Counted from the first letter of the stretch, positions 21,604 through 30,824 are shown. The stretch: DNA of 64,000 nt from an uncultured Lactobacillus sp. (GCA_947565635.1 CANOGU010000012.1:1-64000); one strand, 5' to 3'. Notes: generated from the sequence alone by a model not told the origin. A program made the numbers and translations.

Positions 21604-21962
21604 TTACAACAGTTGTAGTAGCAGGTTTTGGCGCTATTTGGGGTGCACTTTTGAGATATGGAATTACTAATTATGGCAAAAAACATTGGGAACGGGATTT
21701 CCCTTATGCAACTCTGCTAATAAATTTAACCGGTGCCTTTTTATTAGGAGTAGTGTTTGCATGTAAGTTATCTCCATTTATTTATGCCTTAGTTGGGACC
21801 GGAGTTTTAGGTGGATATACTACTTTTTCGACATTAAATGTTGAACTTCTGTCTCATTGGCAAGACCATAACTATGGTACTTTTATTCTTTACGCCTTAC
21901 TTTCTTATGGTGGAGGATTATTTTTAGTATTTATCGGATATAAAGTTGGTATGCTAATCTAA
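21600..21962 (+). CDS. crcB: Fluoride channel subunit CrcB/FluC, second copy
   Basis: Partner of the preceding subunit, 120 residues with four membrane helices. Signatures: GAIWGALLRYGI, NLTGAFLLGVVF, and TGVLGGYTTFSTLNVE. It overlaps the first copy by 4 bases (ATGA), enforcing equal synthesis of the two halves. A strong terminator follows. Confidence 0.95.
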   Translation: MITTVVVAGFGAIWGALLRYGITNYGKKHWERDFPYATLLINLTGAFLLGVVFACKLSPFIYALVGTGVLGGYTTFSTLNVELLSHWQDHNYGTFILYALLSYGGGLFLVFIGYKVGMLI

Positions 21963-21969
21963 TTTTTAG

Positions 21970-22012
21970 AAAAAAGAATGCTGGTAGTTTTTGTTTACCA
22001 GCATTCTTTTTT
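21970..22012. terminator. Bidirectional terminator after crcB pair
   Basis: AAAAAAGAATGCTGGTA and TACCAGCATTCTTTTTT form a 17-pair stem around a 9-base loop. It serves both the fluoride operon and the convergent DUF4097-type gene that ends at 22026. Confidence 0.92.
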
Positions 22013-22025
22013 GTTTGTTAATTAT

Positions 22026-23243
22026 TTAATTTGGATTTTTAATTGAAACTTTTCCCATATCACTTTCAATATTTAGAGAATTATTTGAGTCTTCAGCACC
22101 CACATAGCCTTTGACCTTATCGTAGTCGTCGCTACTGTAAATAATTGAGTTGAGAGGAAGATCAGTTAAACCGATTTTCTTGGTATCAACGTTAAACGTA
22201 AAGGATATGGTATCTGGAATATGGATATGAATATTTCCTATCTTGCTTTGAATAGATAGATTAAATTGGTTGCTTTTATCAAGCGACAAATTTATTTTAC
22301 CGGTATTAGCTTTAACATTACCTTTAGCTTCAATATTATTTAAAGTTATGTTGCCTGAATCAGTTAAGATCTCAATATTTTGACTTTTTAGTTGATTGAC
22401 TGTAATTTTTCCAGTTTTAGTATCAATAAAAAAGCTCTTACTTGAAATATTTTCTAAATCCATATTGCCACTAGTAGTGTGGTAAGAGATTTCTTCTTTG
22501 GCATTAACATTATCAGCTGTAAGCATCCCTGAATGAGCATTAATATGAAATACATTAGCCGATGTTGCAGATACAGCAATATCGCCTGATTTTAGATCCG
22601 CTTGAACTCTTTTGAGAGTGGAATGTGCTAATAGTAAATCACCCGAAACAGCAGTAATATCAATCATACAGTAACTGGGAATTTTATTGATATAAACATC
22701 TCCGCTTTGACTTCGAATAGTTAAAAATCCAGTGAATTCTTTGGGTAAGAATAGTAAAGTTTTATTTTTAAAAATACCTACTAATTTACGCGGACCTTGA
22801 GTGATTTTGAGAACATTTCCGATTTTTTCAACAGTTGAATGGAGATTCTCGATATCACGTGACATAAAGTCGTGCACGATTAAATTTGGTGAATCAGTTG
22901 GTAGAACGAGTATATCACCTAGACGATAGTTTAAATGTATTTCGTCAATTTGATTTAATTTAAGTTTTAGTTCATTAACTAATTTTGAGTCGAAAATTTT
23001 AGCAAAAAAGTCATTATATTTGCTGTAGTCTGTTGCTTCTAAGCTTTTTAGTTGTGAAAGTAGCGTATCAAGGTCAGTTAAATTCAATAGAGCTTTTTGC
23101 TCTGCTTCAATTTGACTTGCTCCATGTTGAAGTTCTTTTTTTATTAAGTTATTGATTTTCTTACTGAGAGTTGTTTGTAAAGGTTTATTTTCCTTTATAT
23201 GAGGAAATTTATTGAAAAATTTTTTTAGTTTTTCATCAATCAT
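22026..23243 (-). CDS. DUF4097-type beta-repeat protein
   Basis: 405 residues. The N-terminal 120 are helical and charged (IKENKPLQTTLSKKINNLIK; IEAEQKALLNL), possibly a short DUF1700-like helical domain. The C-terminal two thirds are a ladder of short strands with recurring SGD/SGN/TGK turns (SQSGDVYINK, AVSGDLLLAH, LKSGDIAVSA, TTSGNMDLEN, KTGKITVNQL), the hallmark of the DUF4097 beta-helix family, often linked to envelope stress modules. No signal peptide or membrane segment is visible. It diverges from the membrane-protein gene at 23356. Confidence 0.8.
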   Translation of the reverse strand: MIDEKLKKFFNKFPHIKENKPLQTTLSKKINNLIKKELQHGASQIEAEQKALLNLTDLDTLLSQLKSLEATDYSKYNDFFAKIFDSKLVNELKLKLNQIDEIHLNYRLGDILVLPTDSPNLIVHDFMSRDIENLHSTVEKIGNVLKITQGPRKLVGIFKNKTLLFLPKEFTGFLTIRSQSGDVYINKIPSYCMIDITAVSGDLLLAHSTLKRVQADLKSGDIAVSATSANVFHINAHSGMLTADNVNAKEEISYHTTSGNMDLENISSKSFFIDTKTGKITVNQLKSQNIEILTDSGNITLNNIEAKGNVKANTGKINLSLDKSNQFNLSIQSKIGNIHIHIPDTISFTFNVDTKKIGLTDLPLNSIIYSSDDYDKVKGYVGAEDSNNSLNIESDMGKVSIKNPN

Positions 23244-23355
23244 ATTGAACTCCTTTAATTTTTGTTACACTTTTATTATATAGCACTAAAAAAGCTGTAT
23301 GTATGTTTTTTATGAGTATTAAAATATAGACTAAATTTTTATTAGGAGAAAAAAC

Positions 23356-24063
23356 TTGAAATTTATAAAATGGATTTGGAGATTAGTAGTTAGTGGCTTG
23401 ATTTTTATCTCCTTGAGCTTGACTTTAACGAGTCCAGTTCAATTAAAAGTAGACAGTACTGCTGGCTTAGTAAAGAGTTCAATTAATAAAGTAGTTGATC
23501 AATCGAATAATAGTGATTTACAGATGGGAGTAAGTTTTTTACAAGATTCTGGAATAGAAGATACACTCTTATCGCAATTACCTAAAAATATTAAGTTACA
23601 AACGTCATATCAAGGCTTAAATAAATTAAGTACGAATTATTTAGCTAATGATAAATTAACAGCTGCTGATTTACAGTTGAATAATGATACACAGCAGGAA
23701 CAGGTTTTTAATCAAGTGATTTTACAATTAGTAAATGAACAATTAAGACAAAATTCGTCTGATGTAAAACAAGCCGCTCAAATTTATCATTTAATATATT
23801 TCTTACTCATCGGCTTTTATATTTTGGCAATAGCATTAGTTTTATTTGGTAAGAAAATTGCAATTATTCCTCTTATTCTTGCTGCGGTTGGATCATATGG
23901 AGTTTTATCATATGCTGCTGGTGTAGCTGCTAGCTCACTTCAACAAAGTGTTTATAGCGGAATTAATGTGAGCTTAAGTAGTGGTTTGAGTCAGGCCTTA
24001 ATTACAGCGATAATTGCAGCGATTGGTTGCCTATTTATTAAGATTAAGAAAGATAGGGAGTAA
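23356..24063 (+). CDS. Membrane protein of unknown function
   Basis: 235 residues; not recognised. It has one N-terminal membrane segment (about 10-28), a Gln/Asn/Ser-rich outside region of about 120 residues, and two or three membrane segments at the C-terminus (about 150-228) ending in basic KIKKDRE. Start is TTG at 23356, 7 bases after TAGGAGA. It is two bases upstream of an alpha/beta hydrolase gene and divergent from the DUF4097-type gene, so these three may form an envelope-related locus. Confidence 0.75.
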   Translation: MKFIKWIWRLVVSGLIFISLSLTLTSPVQLKVDSTAGLVKSSINKVVDQSNNSDLQMGVSFLQDSGIEDTLLSQLPKNIKLQTSYQGLNKLSTNYLANDKLTAADLQLNNDTQQEQVFNQVILQLVNEQLRQNSSDVKQAAQIYHLIYFLLIGFYILAIALVLFGKKIAIIPLILAAVGSYGVLSYAAGVAASSLQQSVYSGINVSLSSGLSQALITAIIAAIGCLFIKIKKDRE

Positions 24064-24065
24064 AA

Positions 24066-24839
24066 ATGCTTTTTAAGACAAGCGATAATGTGAAAATTAG
24101 TTATGAAATAGTAGGAAAAGGAAAACCAATTGTTTTGGTTAACGGCTTTGGCGCTTACCAAGAAATTTGGTCAGCTCAAGTACCTTTTCTAAATAAATTA
24201 GGATATCAAGTTATAACTTATGATCATAGAAATATGGGTAAAAGCCAACGAACCGAAAAGGGACATAATATAGAACGGTTAACGCAAGATTTATTTGAGT
24301 TGGTATCATTTTTGCAGATAAAAAAAGCTATTTTTATGGGACATTCAATGGGTGCATCGATTATCTTTTGCTTGATGAAACATTATCATGATTTAATTAA
24401 ACAAGCTTTAATAATTGATCAATCTCCAAAGATGTTAAATGATAACGAATGGCAGTATGGATTTATGGATTATACAAGAAAAAATTATCTAGAAAAATGT
24501 CAAGAAAGACCGAGTGTTCATGAAACATATGCTGGTTTAGATGATGATGTTTATGCTAAGTTAATGCAGGCTAAACAGGATAATCCATTTAATAGAAAAG
24601 ATAATGTAGATTTACTTGAAAATCATATGTCACTTGATTGGCGTGCGGTCTTAGAAAATACTGAAATTCAGACTACTTTTTTCGTTGCTAAGGAAAGTCC
24701 ATATTATCGAGAAGGTTATGAGAAATGGTTAAAACAAAGAAATATGAAAATAGATAGTTTGATTATGTCGCCAAGTGGTCACGTGATCATGGCAGAAATT
24801 CCTAAACAATTTAATAATAAATTGGGAGCTATTTTATAG
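24066..24839 (+). CDS. Alpha/beta hydrolase
   Basis: Serine hydrolase of the alpha/beta fold, 257 residues. The oxyanion region VNGFGAYQEIW is at about 26-36, the nucleophile elbow GHSMGAS at about 94-100 (Ser96), and the catalytic His is in SGHVIMAE near 239; an acidic member is likely in the region around ESPYYREGY. Substrate unknown. It starts 2 bases after the membrane-protein gene. Confidence 0.9.
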   Translation: MLFKTSDNVKISYEIVGKGKPIVLVNGFGAYQEIWSAQVPFLNKLGYQVITYDHRNMGKSQRTEKGHNIERLTQDLFELVSFLQIKKAIFMGHSMGASIIFCLMKHYHDLIKQALIIDQSPKMLNDNEWQYGFMDYTRKNYLEKCQERPSVHETYAGLDDDVYAKLMQAKQDNPFNRKDNVDLLENHMSLDWRAVLENTEIQTTFFVAKESPYYREGYEKWLKQRNMKIDSLIMSPSGHVIMAEIPKQFNNKLGAIL

Positions 24840-24843
24840 TAAG

Positions 24844-24869
24844 AAAAAAGAGGGGTACCCCTCTTTTTT
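24844..24869. terminator. Bidirectional terminator, perfect palindrome
   Basis: A 26-base perfect palindrome: AAAAAAGAGGGGT followed by its exact complement. It lies between the convergent hydrolase and zinc-binding protein genes and should work both ways. Confidence 0.9.
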
Positions 24870-24872
24870 GAA

Positions 24873-25766
24873 TTATTTCAATTTTTTATTAATATTAGCA
24901 AGATTTTGATAATTTTCTGTCATCCATTCTATATAAGTTGTATCATTTGGAATAGTTTCACGAACTTGCAGAATTGGGATGTTCTTTGCTTTGGCTCGTT
25001 TTACAAAGTTATTTACTGTTGAACTATTTACTTGAGAATTTTTGACAAAGAAAGAAATTCCTCGTTTATCGATAGTTTGGTTCATTTGATGAACAATTTT
25101 AGCACTTGGATCGGTTTCATTTTCAATAGCTTCTTCAAATGCCTTGTCTCCAATCTTGAAGTGAGTAGCTTTTAAAGCATAATCAAAAATAGGCTCACTG
25201 ACATAAACTGGCTTTTGTTTAGCCCCATCAACTGAAGCAGCTATCCTTTTGATCTTATTAATTTTTGCTAGATATTTAGCACCGTTTTCTTTATAGTAGG
25301 CCGCATGTTTCTTATCTATTTTGGCTAGACGTTTTACTAAATAATTAACATATTTAGTAGGCATATTTAAATCAAACCAAATATGAGGATTAGCACCATT
25401 TTTAAGTTTCATAAGGTCTTCACCAACTAAAACGGCAGATTTATTGTTTGATTTAGCTAATTTTGGTAACCAAGAATCATATCCTAAACCATTAGCAATA
25501 ATAATTTTGGCATCTTGAACTTTTTTGGCATCAGCTGTAGTTGGCTCAAAATCGTGAGGATCTGTAGAGCTATTAGTAATGATTGCACTTGCTTTGCCAT
25601 ACTTTCCTAAGACATTTTGTGCAATATTTGCGTAAACGTTAGTACTTGTTACAATTGAAATTTTATTAGATGATGAATTATCTTTTTTCGAACAGCCTGT
25701 CAGGATTAAAATAAGTACAAATGCTGTCAAAAAAATTGTTAGTATTTTTCGGTAATATTTTTTCAT
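24873..25766 (-). CDS. Zinc/manganese ABC substrate-binding lipoprotein
   Basis: Cluster A-I metal-binding protein of the ZnuA/AdcA/PsaA class, 297 residues. The signal peptide ends in the lipobox LTGCSKK (Cys at about 25). Metal-binding His are visible in SSTDPHDFEP (about 70) and GANPHIWFD (about 129), with further conserved positions in SEPIFDYAL and the region near ENETDPSAK. The His-rich loop typical of ZnuA is missing, so zinc versus manganese is open. No permease or ATPase gene is beside it: it is an orphan that must serve transporter subunits elsewhere. Confidence 0.9.
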   Translation of the reverse strand: MKKYYRKILTIFLTAFVLILILTGCSKKDNSSSNKISIVTSTNVYANIAQNVLGKYGKASAIITNSSTDPHDFEPTTADAKKVQDAKIIIANGLGYDSWLPKLAKSNNKSAVLVGEDLMKLKNGANPHIWFDLNMPTKYVNYLVKRLAKIDKKHAAYYKENGAKYLAKINKIKRIAASVDGAKQKPVYVSEPIFDYALKATHFKIGDKAFEEAIENETDPSAKIVHQMNQTIDKRGISFFVKNSQVNSSTVNNFVKRAKAKNIPILQVRETIPNDTTYIEWMTENYQNLANINKKLK

Positions 25767-25876
25767 TAATACATTTATCCTTTCAAATTATAAGATTTAT
25801 CCTTTAATTCAATATAAATCATACCAGAATATGTTAGAATTTTTTATTTGTCAATTATTTTGTATTAATATTCTTG

Positions 25877-25885
25877 TGTTATAGT
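25877..25885 (+). promoter_or_regulatory. Extended -10 promoter for coaBC
   Basis: TGTTATAGT matches an extended -10 (TGnTATAAT with one change) about 33 bases before the coaBC ATG. No good -35 is seen at 17 bases, as is usual for extended -10 promoters. Confidence 0.45.
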
Positions 25886-25917
25886 AGAAAGAAATTACAG
25901 AATTAAGGTAAGAAACA

Positions 25918-27144
25918 ATGAAAGCTACAATATATATCACTGGTAGTATTGCTGCCTATAAAGCAATTAGTGTAGTGCGCGATTTTCAAAAAGCGGGTCA
26001 TGAAGTAAGAGTAGTAATGACTAAGGAAGCAGTTCATTTGACCAGTACTCAAACTTTAGCTGCTTTAACTAAATATCCAGTCTTAACCGACCTATGGGAA
26101 GAAGAGGTAGCTAATAAGATTCCGCACATTGAATTGGCTGATTGGACTGAGATTGCTGTTGTAGTTCCAGCAACTGCAAATTTTATTGCCAAAATCGCAA
26201 ATGGCTTAGCCGATGATGCGGCAAGTACAACTTTTCTAGCTACAGTTGCACCTAAATATGTAGTACCAGCGATGAATAATCATATGTGGAGTAATGCTGC
26301 TTTTCAAAGAAATTTATCTTTTTTAAGACAAGATGGTATTCAAATAATGGATCCAACTATTGGGCGCTTAGCTGAAGGATATAGTGGCAAAGGTAGAATG
26401 CCTGAACCTATTGATATTATGGCATGGATAGATTCGTCCTTAAAAGCAAAAGAAAGATTATCAGGTAAAAAGCTTGTAATTACTGCGGGTGGTACAGTTT
26501 CTCCACTTGATCCAGTTCGTTATCTCGGTAATCGTTCTAGTGGTAAGATGGGCATTGCACTTACTAAAGCTGCTCTTAATGCAGGTGCAGATGTGACTTT
26601 AATTTCAGGTCATATTTCTGTTCCTTTACCAAAATCTCCTAATTTGACCAATATTCGGGTAGAGACGACAGAAGAGATGCTAGAAGCTGTAAAAAAAGAA
26701 TTTTTGAATACGGATGCCTTAATTATGGCAGCTGCTGTGGCTGATTATGAACCAGTAAATTATATTGATCATAAAATTAAGAAGCGAGAACAAGGAAATG
26801 AGTTAAAGATTTTCCTAAAAGAAACTCCTGATATCTTAAAGACAATGGGAAATATAAAACAAGAAAATCAAGTTGTAGTAGGTTTTGCTGCTGAAACAAA
26901 TGATTTACTAAAAAATGCGGCTAAAAAATTGGAAGAAAAAAATGCAGATATGATTGTGGCTAATGATGTGAGTCATGGAGTATTTGGCAGTAATGAGGAT
27001 CAAGTTACAGTTCTTAGAAAAGGTAAGGAAGCAAAAAGTATCAAGGAGACAACTAAAGTTGAAATTGCTAAGCAAATTATTAATTTAGTTGCTGATAAAC
27101 TTGAAAGTAGGAAAGTTAAAAATGAAAAAAACTTTGTTAACTAA
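25918..27144 (+). CDS. coaBC: Bifunctional CoaBC (Dfp), CoA synthesis
   Basis: Joins 4'-phosphopantothenate to cysteine and decarboxylates the product. The N-terminal flavoprotein CoaC part (about 1-175) shows GSIAAYKAI, the catalytic-His region KIPHIELADW, PAMNNHMW and the substrate-clamp SGKGRMPEP; the CoaB part (about 185-400) shows ITAGGTVSPLDPVRYLGN, GKMGIALTKAA and MAAAVADYEP. At 408 residues it is full length. The 3' end overlaps the vanZ-like gene by 23 bases. Confidence 0.96.
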   Translation: MKATIYITGSIAAYKAISVVRDFQKAGHEVRVVMTKEAVHLTSTQTLAALTKYPVLTDLWEEEVANKIPHIELADWTEIAVVVPATANFIAKIANGLADDAASTTFLATVAPKYVVPAMNNHMWSNAAFQRNLSFLRQDGIQIMDPTIGRLAEGYSGKGRMPEPIDIMAWIDSSLKAKERLSGKKLVITAGGTVSPLDPVRYLGNRSSGKMGIALTKAALNAGADVTLISGHISVPLPKSPNLTNIRVETTEEMLEAVKKEFLNTDALIMAAAVADYEPVNYIDHKIKKREQGNELKIFLKETPDILKTMGNIKQENQVVVGFAAETNDLLKNAAKKLEEKNADMIVANDVSHGVFGSNEDQVTVLRKGKEAKSIKETTKVEIAKQIINLVADKLESRKVKNEKNFVN

Positions 27145-27637
27145 GCGAGAACTTATTTTTGTATGTTTAATGTTATTAGTATTGCTAGGACTATTTATTT
27201 CTAGTTCAATGACATATCATGAACAAGAAATGTCCCCAGGATTTATTCATCGTCATTTTCCAATTGTTGAGAGAATTGTTGGTAGATGGAATATATACTA
27301 CGGTGGACGCTGGCATAATGCTGTTTTGGATAATGGTGAAGCGGGGATGACACAATTTGTAATGAGGAAGTTTGCTCATTTTTCATCATATTTTTTAGTA
27401 GGATTATTTGCTTGTTTAGGATTAGATAGATTATTTAAGAAGTGGTGTGGTCCTTTGTTTATTTGGCTAGGAATTATTGGATTGGCTGGATTAGATGAAT
27501 TTCATCAGTATTTAACTGGAGACCGTACTCCAAGTTTACACGATGTTGCACTCGATTCAGCTGGTGCATTATTAGCAATTTTAATTTGTATCTTTGTTTA
27601 TTGGTTAAGACATCGACAAGAAAAACGTAATTCATAA
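27122..27637 (+). CDS. VanZ-like membrane protein
   Basis: 171 residues with four membrane segments and the VanZ-type motifs FAHFSSYFLVGLFAC and LDEFHQYLTGDRTPSLHD, the second being the family's signature. VanZ of Tn1546 gives low-level teicoplanin resistance, but chromosomal members are of unknown role. I place the start at ATG 27122 (after GTAGGAAAG) rather than the in-frame TTG at 27089, which lacks a ribosome binding site. It overlaps the end of coaBC. Confidence 0.88.
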   Translation: MKKTLLTKRELIFVCLMLLVLLGLFISSSMTYHEQEMSPGFIHRHFPIVERIVGRWNIYYGGRWHNAVLDNGEAGMTQFVMRKFAHFSSYFLVGLFACLGLDRLFKKWCGPLFIWLGIIGLAGLDEFHQYLTGDRTPSLHDVALDSAGALLAILICIFVYWLRHRQEKRNS

Positions 27638-27648
27638 TTAATCATAGA

Positions 27649-27677
27649 TTGAATTTAAATCTTGAGTGCGTTATGAT
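27649..27677 (+). promoter_or_regulatory. Candidate promoter for yebC
   Basis: TTGAAT, 17 bases, TATGAT: four and five matches to the consensus hexamers with ideal spacing, about 44 bases before the yebC start. Seen by eye. Confidence 0.55.
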
Positions 27678-27720
27678 TGACAAGGTTAACTATATTAAAT
27701 AAAAAGAAAGAAGGATTCTT

Positions 27721-28446
27721 ATGTCAGGACATTCAAAATGGCACAATATTCAAGGCCGCAAGAATGCGCAAGACGCTAAGAGAGGTAAAGTTTTCCAAAA
27801 ATTATCTCGTGAAATTTATATGGCTGCAAAGAGTGGTGGTCCTGACCCTTCAGGAAATCCTACTTTACGTATGGTTATGGATAAAGCACGTGCAGCTAAC
27901 ATGCCTAAAACCAACATTGAACGCGCTATTAAAAAGGCTGAAGGTAATTCAGATGAACATTACGATGAAATTACATACGAAGGTTACGCTCCAGGCGGTG
28001 TTGCAGTTTTAGTTGAAGCTTTAACTGATAACAAGAACCGTACTGCGTCAGATGTTCGTGTTGCCTTTACTCGTAATGGCGGTTCACTTGGTGCAACTGG
28101 TTCTGTTGCTTACATGTTTGACCGTAAGGGTTACATTGTAATCGATCGTTCAACTACCGATGCAGACGAAGATCAAGTATTACTTGATGTAATGGATGCT
28201 GGTGGCGATGATTTAGAAACTAGTGATGACGCTTTTGAAATCTATACTGATCCTAAGCAATTTACTGCTGTACGTGATGCTTTAGAAAAAGCTGGCTATA
28301 AATTAGCTAATGCTGAATTAACTATGATTCCGCAGAACACCACTCCAGTTCCAGATGATAAAAAAGAGCAATTTGCTCATTTAATTGATGCATTAGAAGA
28401 TAACGATGATGTTTCTAATGTATATACTGCTGCAGACGATGAATAA
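27721..28446 (+). CDS. yebC: YebC/PmpR family protein (TACO1-like)
   Basis: 241-residue member of the YebC/TACO1 family, annotated either as transcription regulators or as translation factors that relieve ribosome stalling at proline runs. The family start is unmistakable: [20 protein letters not shown], then [39 protein letters not shown] and [18 protein letters not shown] follows AAGAAGGA. A monocistronic unit with its own promoter and terminator. Confidence 0.95.
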   Translation: MSGHSKWHNIQGRKNAQDAKRGKVFQKLSREIYMAAKSGGPDPSGNPTLRMVMDKARAANMPKTNIERAIKKAEGNSDEHYDEITYEGYAPGGVAVLVEALTDNKNRTASDVRVAFTRNGGSLGATGSVAYMFDRKGYIVIDRSTTDADEDQVLLDVMDAGGDDLETSDDAFEIYTDPKQFTAVRDALEKAGYKLANAELTMIPQNTTPVPDDKKEQFAHLIDALEDNDDVSNVYTAADDE

Positions 28447-28460
28447 TTTTATTTAATTGA

Positions 28461-28494
28461 AAATAGACTCAGGTTTTCCTGAGTCTATTTTTTT
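28461..28494 (+). terminator. Intrinsic terminator after yebC
   Basis: AAATAGACTCAGG and CCTGAGTCTATTT form a 13-pair stem around TTTT, followed by more T. Confidence 0.92.
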
Positions 28495-28538
28495 GTCCAA
28501 TTTTTATAAAAAATAAAAAAATTCGTCCATTTTTTGCG

Positions 28539-28546
28539 TACTAATA
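28539..28546 (+). promoter_or_regulatory. Candidate competence (cin-box-like) promoter
   Basis: TACTAATA differs in one base from the streptococcal cin-box TACGAATA recognised by the competence sigma factor ComX, and lies 27 bases before the comGA start; no ordinary sigma-A hexamer pair is obvious there. A SigH/ComX-type control of late com genes is known in some lactobacilli. The match is short, so this is inference. Confidence 0.45.
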
Positions 28547-28572
28547 AGTGTATTACAAAGGAGGGATGAAAA

Positions 28573-29547
28573 ATGAATTTATTAGCTAAAGAAGTTTTAG
28601 GAACGGCAGTTGAAGAAAGAGCAAGTGATGTGTTTATTTTTCCTGCTAAAGCAAATTACGAGATAAAATTGCGAACAGCAGCGGGGTTAAGGCAAGTAAA
28701 GGAAATAAATTTTAAAACTGGAAAAGAATTATTGAATTACTTCAAATTTCAAGCACAGATGGACATTGCAGAGCACAGAAGGCCACAGGTAGGTTCATAT
28801 CAAACTATCATAAATTCAGAAAGTGTCTTCTTGCGTTTTTCAAGTATTGGAGAATTTTCTGGCTATGAATCATTAGTAATTAGATTAATTTATGGAGAGA
28901 AAAACAATAACTATTTCTTTCCTGAACAATTAACCCTATTAGAAAATTTAACTCGGCAGCGAGGACTAATAATTACTAGTGGACCAACAGGTTCAGGTAA
29001 GACGTCATCAATGTATGAATTAGCGAGGTTAGCTGGAAAAAATAAAATTGTTATGACAATTGAAGATCCTGTAGAAGTTTGGCAACCAGAGTTTTTACAA
29101 ACACAGGTGAATATAATTGCTGGTATTACTTATCCCGATTTGTTAAAAGCTGCTTTAAGGCACCGACCGGATATTTTAATTATTGGTGAAATTCGGGATA
29201 CAGACACAGCAAGAATTAGTATTAATGCTGCTTTGAGTGGGCACTTAGTTTTTGCAACTGTACACGCTAAAACGGCCTTACAGACAATTTCACGGTTAGA
29301 AGGTTTAGGAATCACTAGGGATGAATTAGAAAATTGTCTAACAGCGGTTTCTTACCAACGTTTATTGCCAATAGAAAATAAAGATAGCTTAGGGTGTTTG
29401 ATGGATGTTGGTTATGGAGAAAGATTATTCGATGCGATAACTAGTAATAATCGAGCTGATCTTGCTGAATGGAAAAATAATTTAGATCAATTAGTTAAGC
29501 GAGGAAAGATTAGTGAAAATACTAGACAGCGTTTTGAACAAGGATAA
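28573..29547 (+). CDS. comGA: Competence pilus assembly ATPase ComGA
   Basis: GspE/PilB-type traffic ATPase driving the competence pseudopilus that takes up DNA. The 324 residues include Walker A SGPTGSGKTSS (about 137), the Asp box TIEDPVEVW (about 163), Walker B ILIIGEIRDTDTA (about 200) and the His box LVFATVHAKTA (about 226). The N-terminal domain of larger PilB proteins is short, as in other ComGA. A strong GGAGGGATG precedes the ATG. First gene of an intact comG operon; its end overlaps comGB by 35 bases. Confidence 0.95.
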   Translation: MNLLAKEVLGTAVEERASDVFIFPAKANYEIKLRTAAGLRQVKEINFKTGKELLNYFKFQAQMDIAEHRRPQVGSYQTIINSESVFLRFSSIGEFSGYESLVIRLIYGEKNNNYFFPEQLTLLENLTRQRGLIITSGPTGSGKTSSMYELARLAGKNKIVMTIEDPVEVWQPEFLQTQVNIIAGITYPDLLKAALRHRPDILIIGEIRDTDTARISINAALSGHLVFATVHAKTALQTISRLEGLGITRDELENCLTAVSYQRLLPIENKDSLGCLMDVGYGERLFDAITSNNRADLAEWKNNLDQLVKRGKISENTRQRFEQG

Positions 29548-30514
29548 ATTAAAGAGCGCAGATCAGCTAATATTTATTGATTATTTAAGGCAAGCGCTCG
29601 TTAATGGGTATTCGTTAAATGCTAGTTTGAGCCTTTTACCTAAAGTTTGGGATGAGCATTCGAATCAGTTAAAGTATGTGAGTAAAAAAGTGGAAGCTGG
29701 CGTTTCTTTAGGAGATGCATTGCATGAAATTGGTTTTTCAAGTACTTTAGCGGCTCAAATACATATGGCTGTTATTGATGGAAATTTATTATCGTGTTTA
29801 GAACAACTTAGTGAATTAATTCGATTAAAAAATAAGCAATTAAAAAAATTAAAAAGTGAATTGGCTTACCCGGCTTTATTAGTTGGGATGATGATTAGTT
29901 TATTAATTTGCATGCAGACCTTTTTAAAAACTGAAATGCTTGATAATGATTGGACTAGTAATTTAATGCTAGGAGGACTATTAATTTTAGTAGTAATTGC
30001 GATTGTTTTTGTTATCAAAACAATACAATTATTAAATCAGCAAGATTATTTTGCTTTAAAAAAATTAACTAAGTTTCCAGTAATTGGTAAAGTTCTTAAT
30101 CTATATGTTCATTATTTAGTTATTTCTGATTTAGCAACTTTATTGATTAATGGATTTTCATTACAGAAAATTTGTCAATTAGCAGCTATGCAGCCAGAAA
30201 ATTCCTTGCAGCAGGTATTAGGTAAAAGAGTAAGGATGCAATTAGAGAGTGGCGTTGAGATTAAGAAAATTATTGAAACAGAATATTTTATTCCAAATAA
30301 TTTAGTTATGCTAATAGAAACAGGTGCGACTAGGAGTGAGATCGGTAAAAGAGCATTGCTCCTTAGTAAGACACTTTTTTATGAATTGAATTTCAAATTA
30401 AACAATTTAATCGTTAATTTGCAACCAATATGTTTTATCTTTATTGGGATTTGTATTTTAGGAATGTATTTAAAAATTTTGATGCCAATGTATCACTTAA
30501 TGGAAATGATGTAG
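29513..30514 (+). CDS. comGB: Competence pilus inner-membrane protein ComGB
   Basis: GspF/PilC-type platform protein. 333 residues with three membrane segments (about 120-136, 158-178 and 305-325) and the two repeated cytoplasmic helical domains of the family (FIDYLRQALVNGYSLNASL and VISDLATLLINGFSLQKIC are the matching repeat starts). Start is GTG at 29513 inside comGA. Confidence 0.92.
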   Translation: MKILDSVLNKDKLKSADQLIFIDYLRQALVNGYSLNASLSLLPKVWDEHSNQLKYVSKKVEAGVSLGDALHEIGFSSTLAAQIHMAVIDGNLLSCLEQLSELIRLKNKQLKKLKSELAYPALLVGMMISLLICMQTFLKTEMLDNDWTSNLMLGGLLILVVIAIVFVIKTIQLLNQQDYFALKKLTKFPVIGKVLNLYVHYLVISDLATLLINGFSLQKICQLAAMQPENSLQQVLGKRVRMQLESGVEIKKIIETEYFIPNNLVMLIETGATRSEIGKRALLLSKTLFYELNFKLNNLIVNLQPICFIFIGICILGMYLKILMPMYHLMEMM

Positions 30515-30527
30515 AGGAGAAAGAAGA

Positions 30528-30824
30528 ATGAAGAAATTAAAGAATTTTATTAATAGAAATAAGCGAGTAAAAGGCTTTACTTTAGTTGAAATGGTAATTG
30601 TAATTGCCATCATTGCGATGTTGATCTTATTAATTGTTCCAGGTTTAAGTAGGCAAAAAGAAAGAGCTACTAGTAAAACTGATGAAGCTTTACGTACGAC
30701 TATTGAGACTCAAAGACAGTTGGCTGAAGATAATGGGGATGGAACATCATTAGAGGAGTTAGTGAAGAAAGAATACATTTCTCAAAAACAGAAAGAAAGA
30801 TATGAAAAATTACCTCAAAAATGA
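30528..30824 (+). CDS. comGC: Competence major pseudopilin ComGC
   Basis: Major pilin of the DNA-uptake pilus, 98 residues. The basic leader ends at VKG and the prepilin peptidase site reads KG-FTLVEMVIVIAIIAML, with the conserved Glu at position 5 of the mature protein, followed by the hydrophobic helix. AGAGGAGAAAG precedes the ATG. It overlaps comGD by 4 bases. Confidence 0.95.
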   Translation: MKKLKNFINRNKRVKGFTLVEMVIVIAIIAMLILLIVPGLSRQKERATSKTDEALRTTIETQRQLAEDNGDGTSLEELVKKEYISQKQKERYEKLPQK

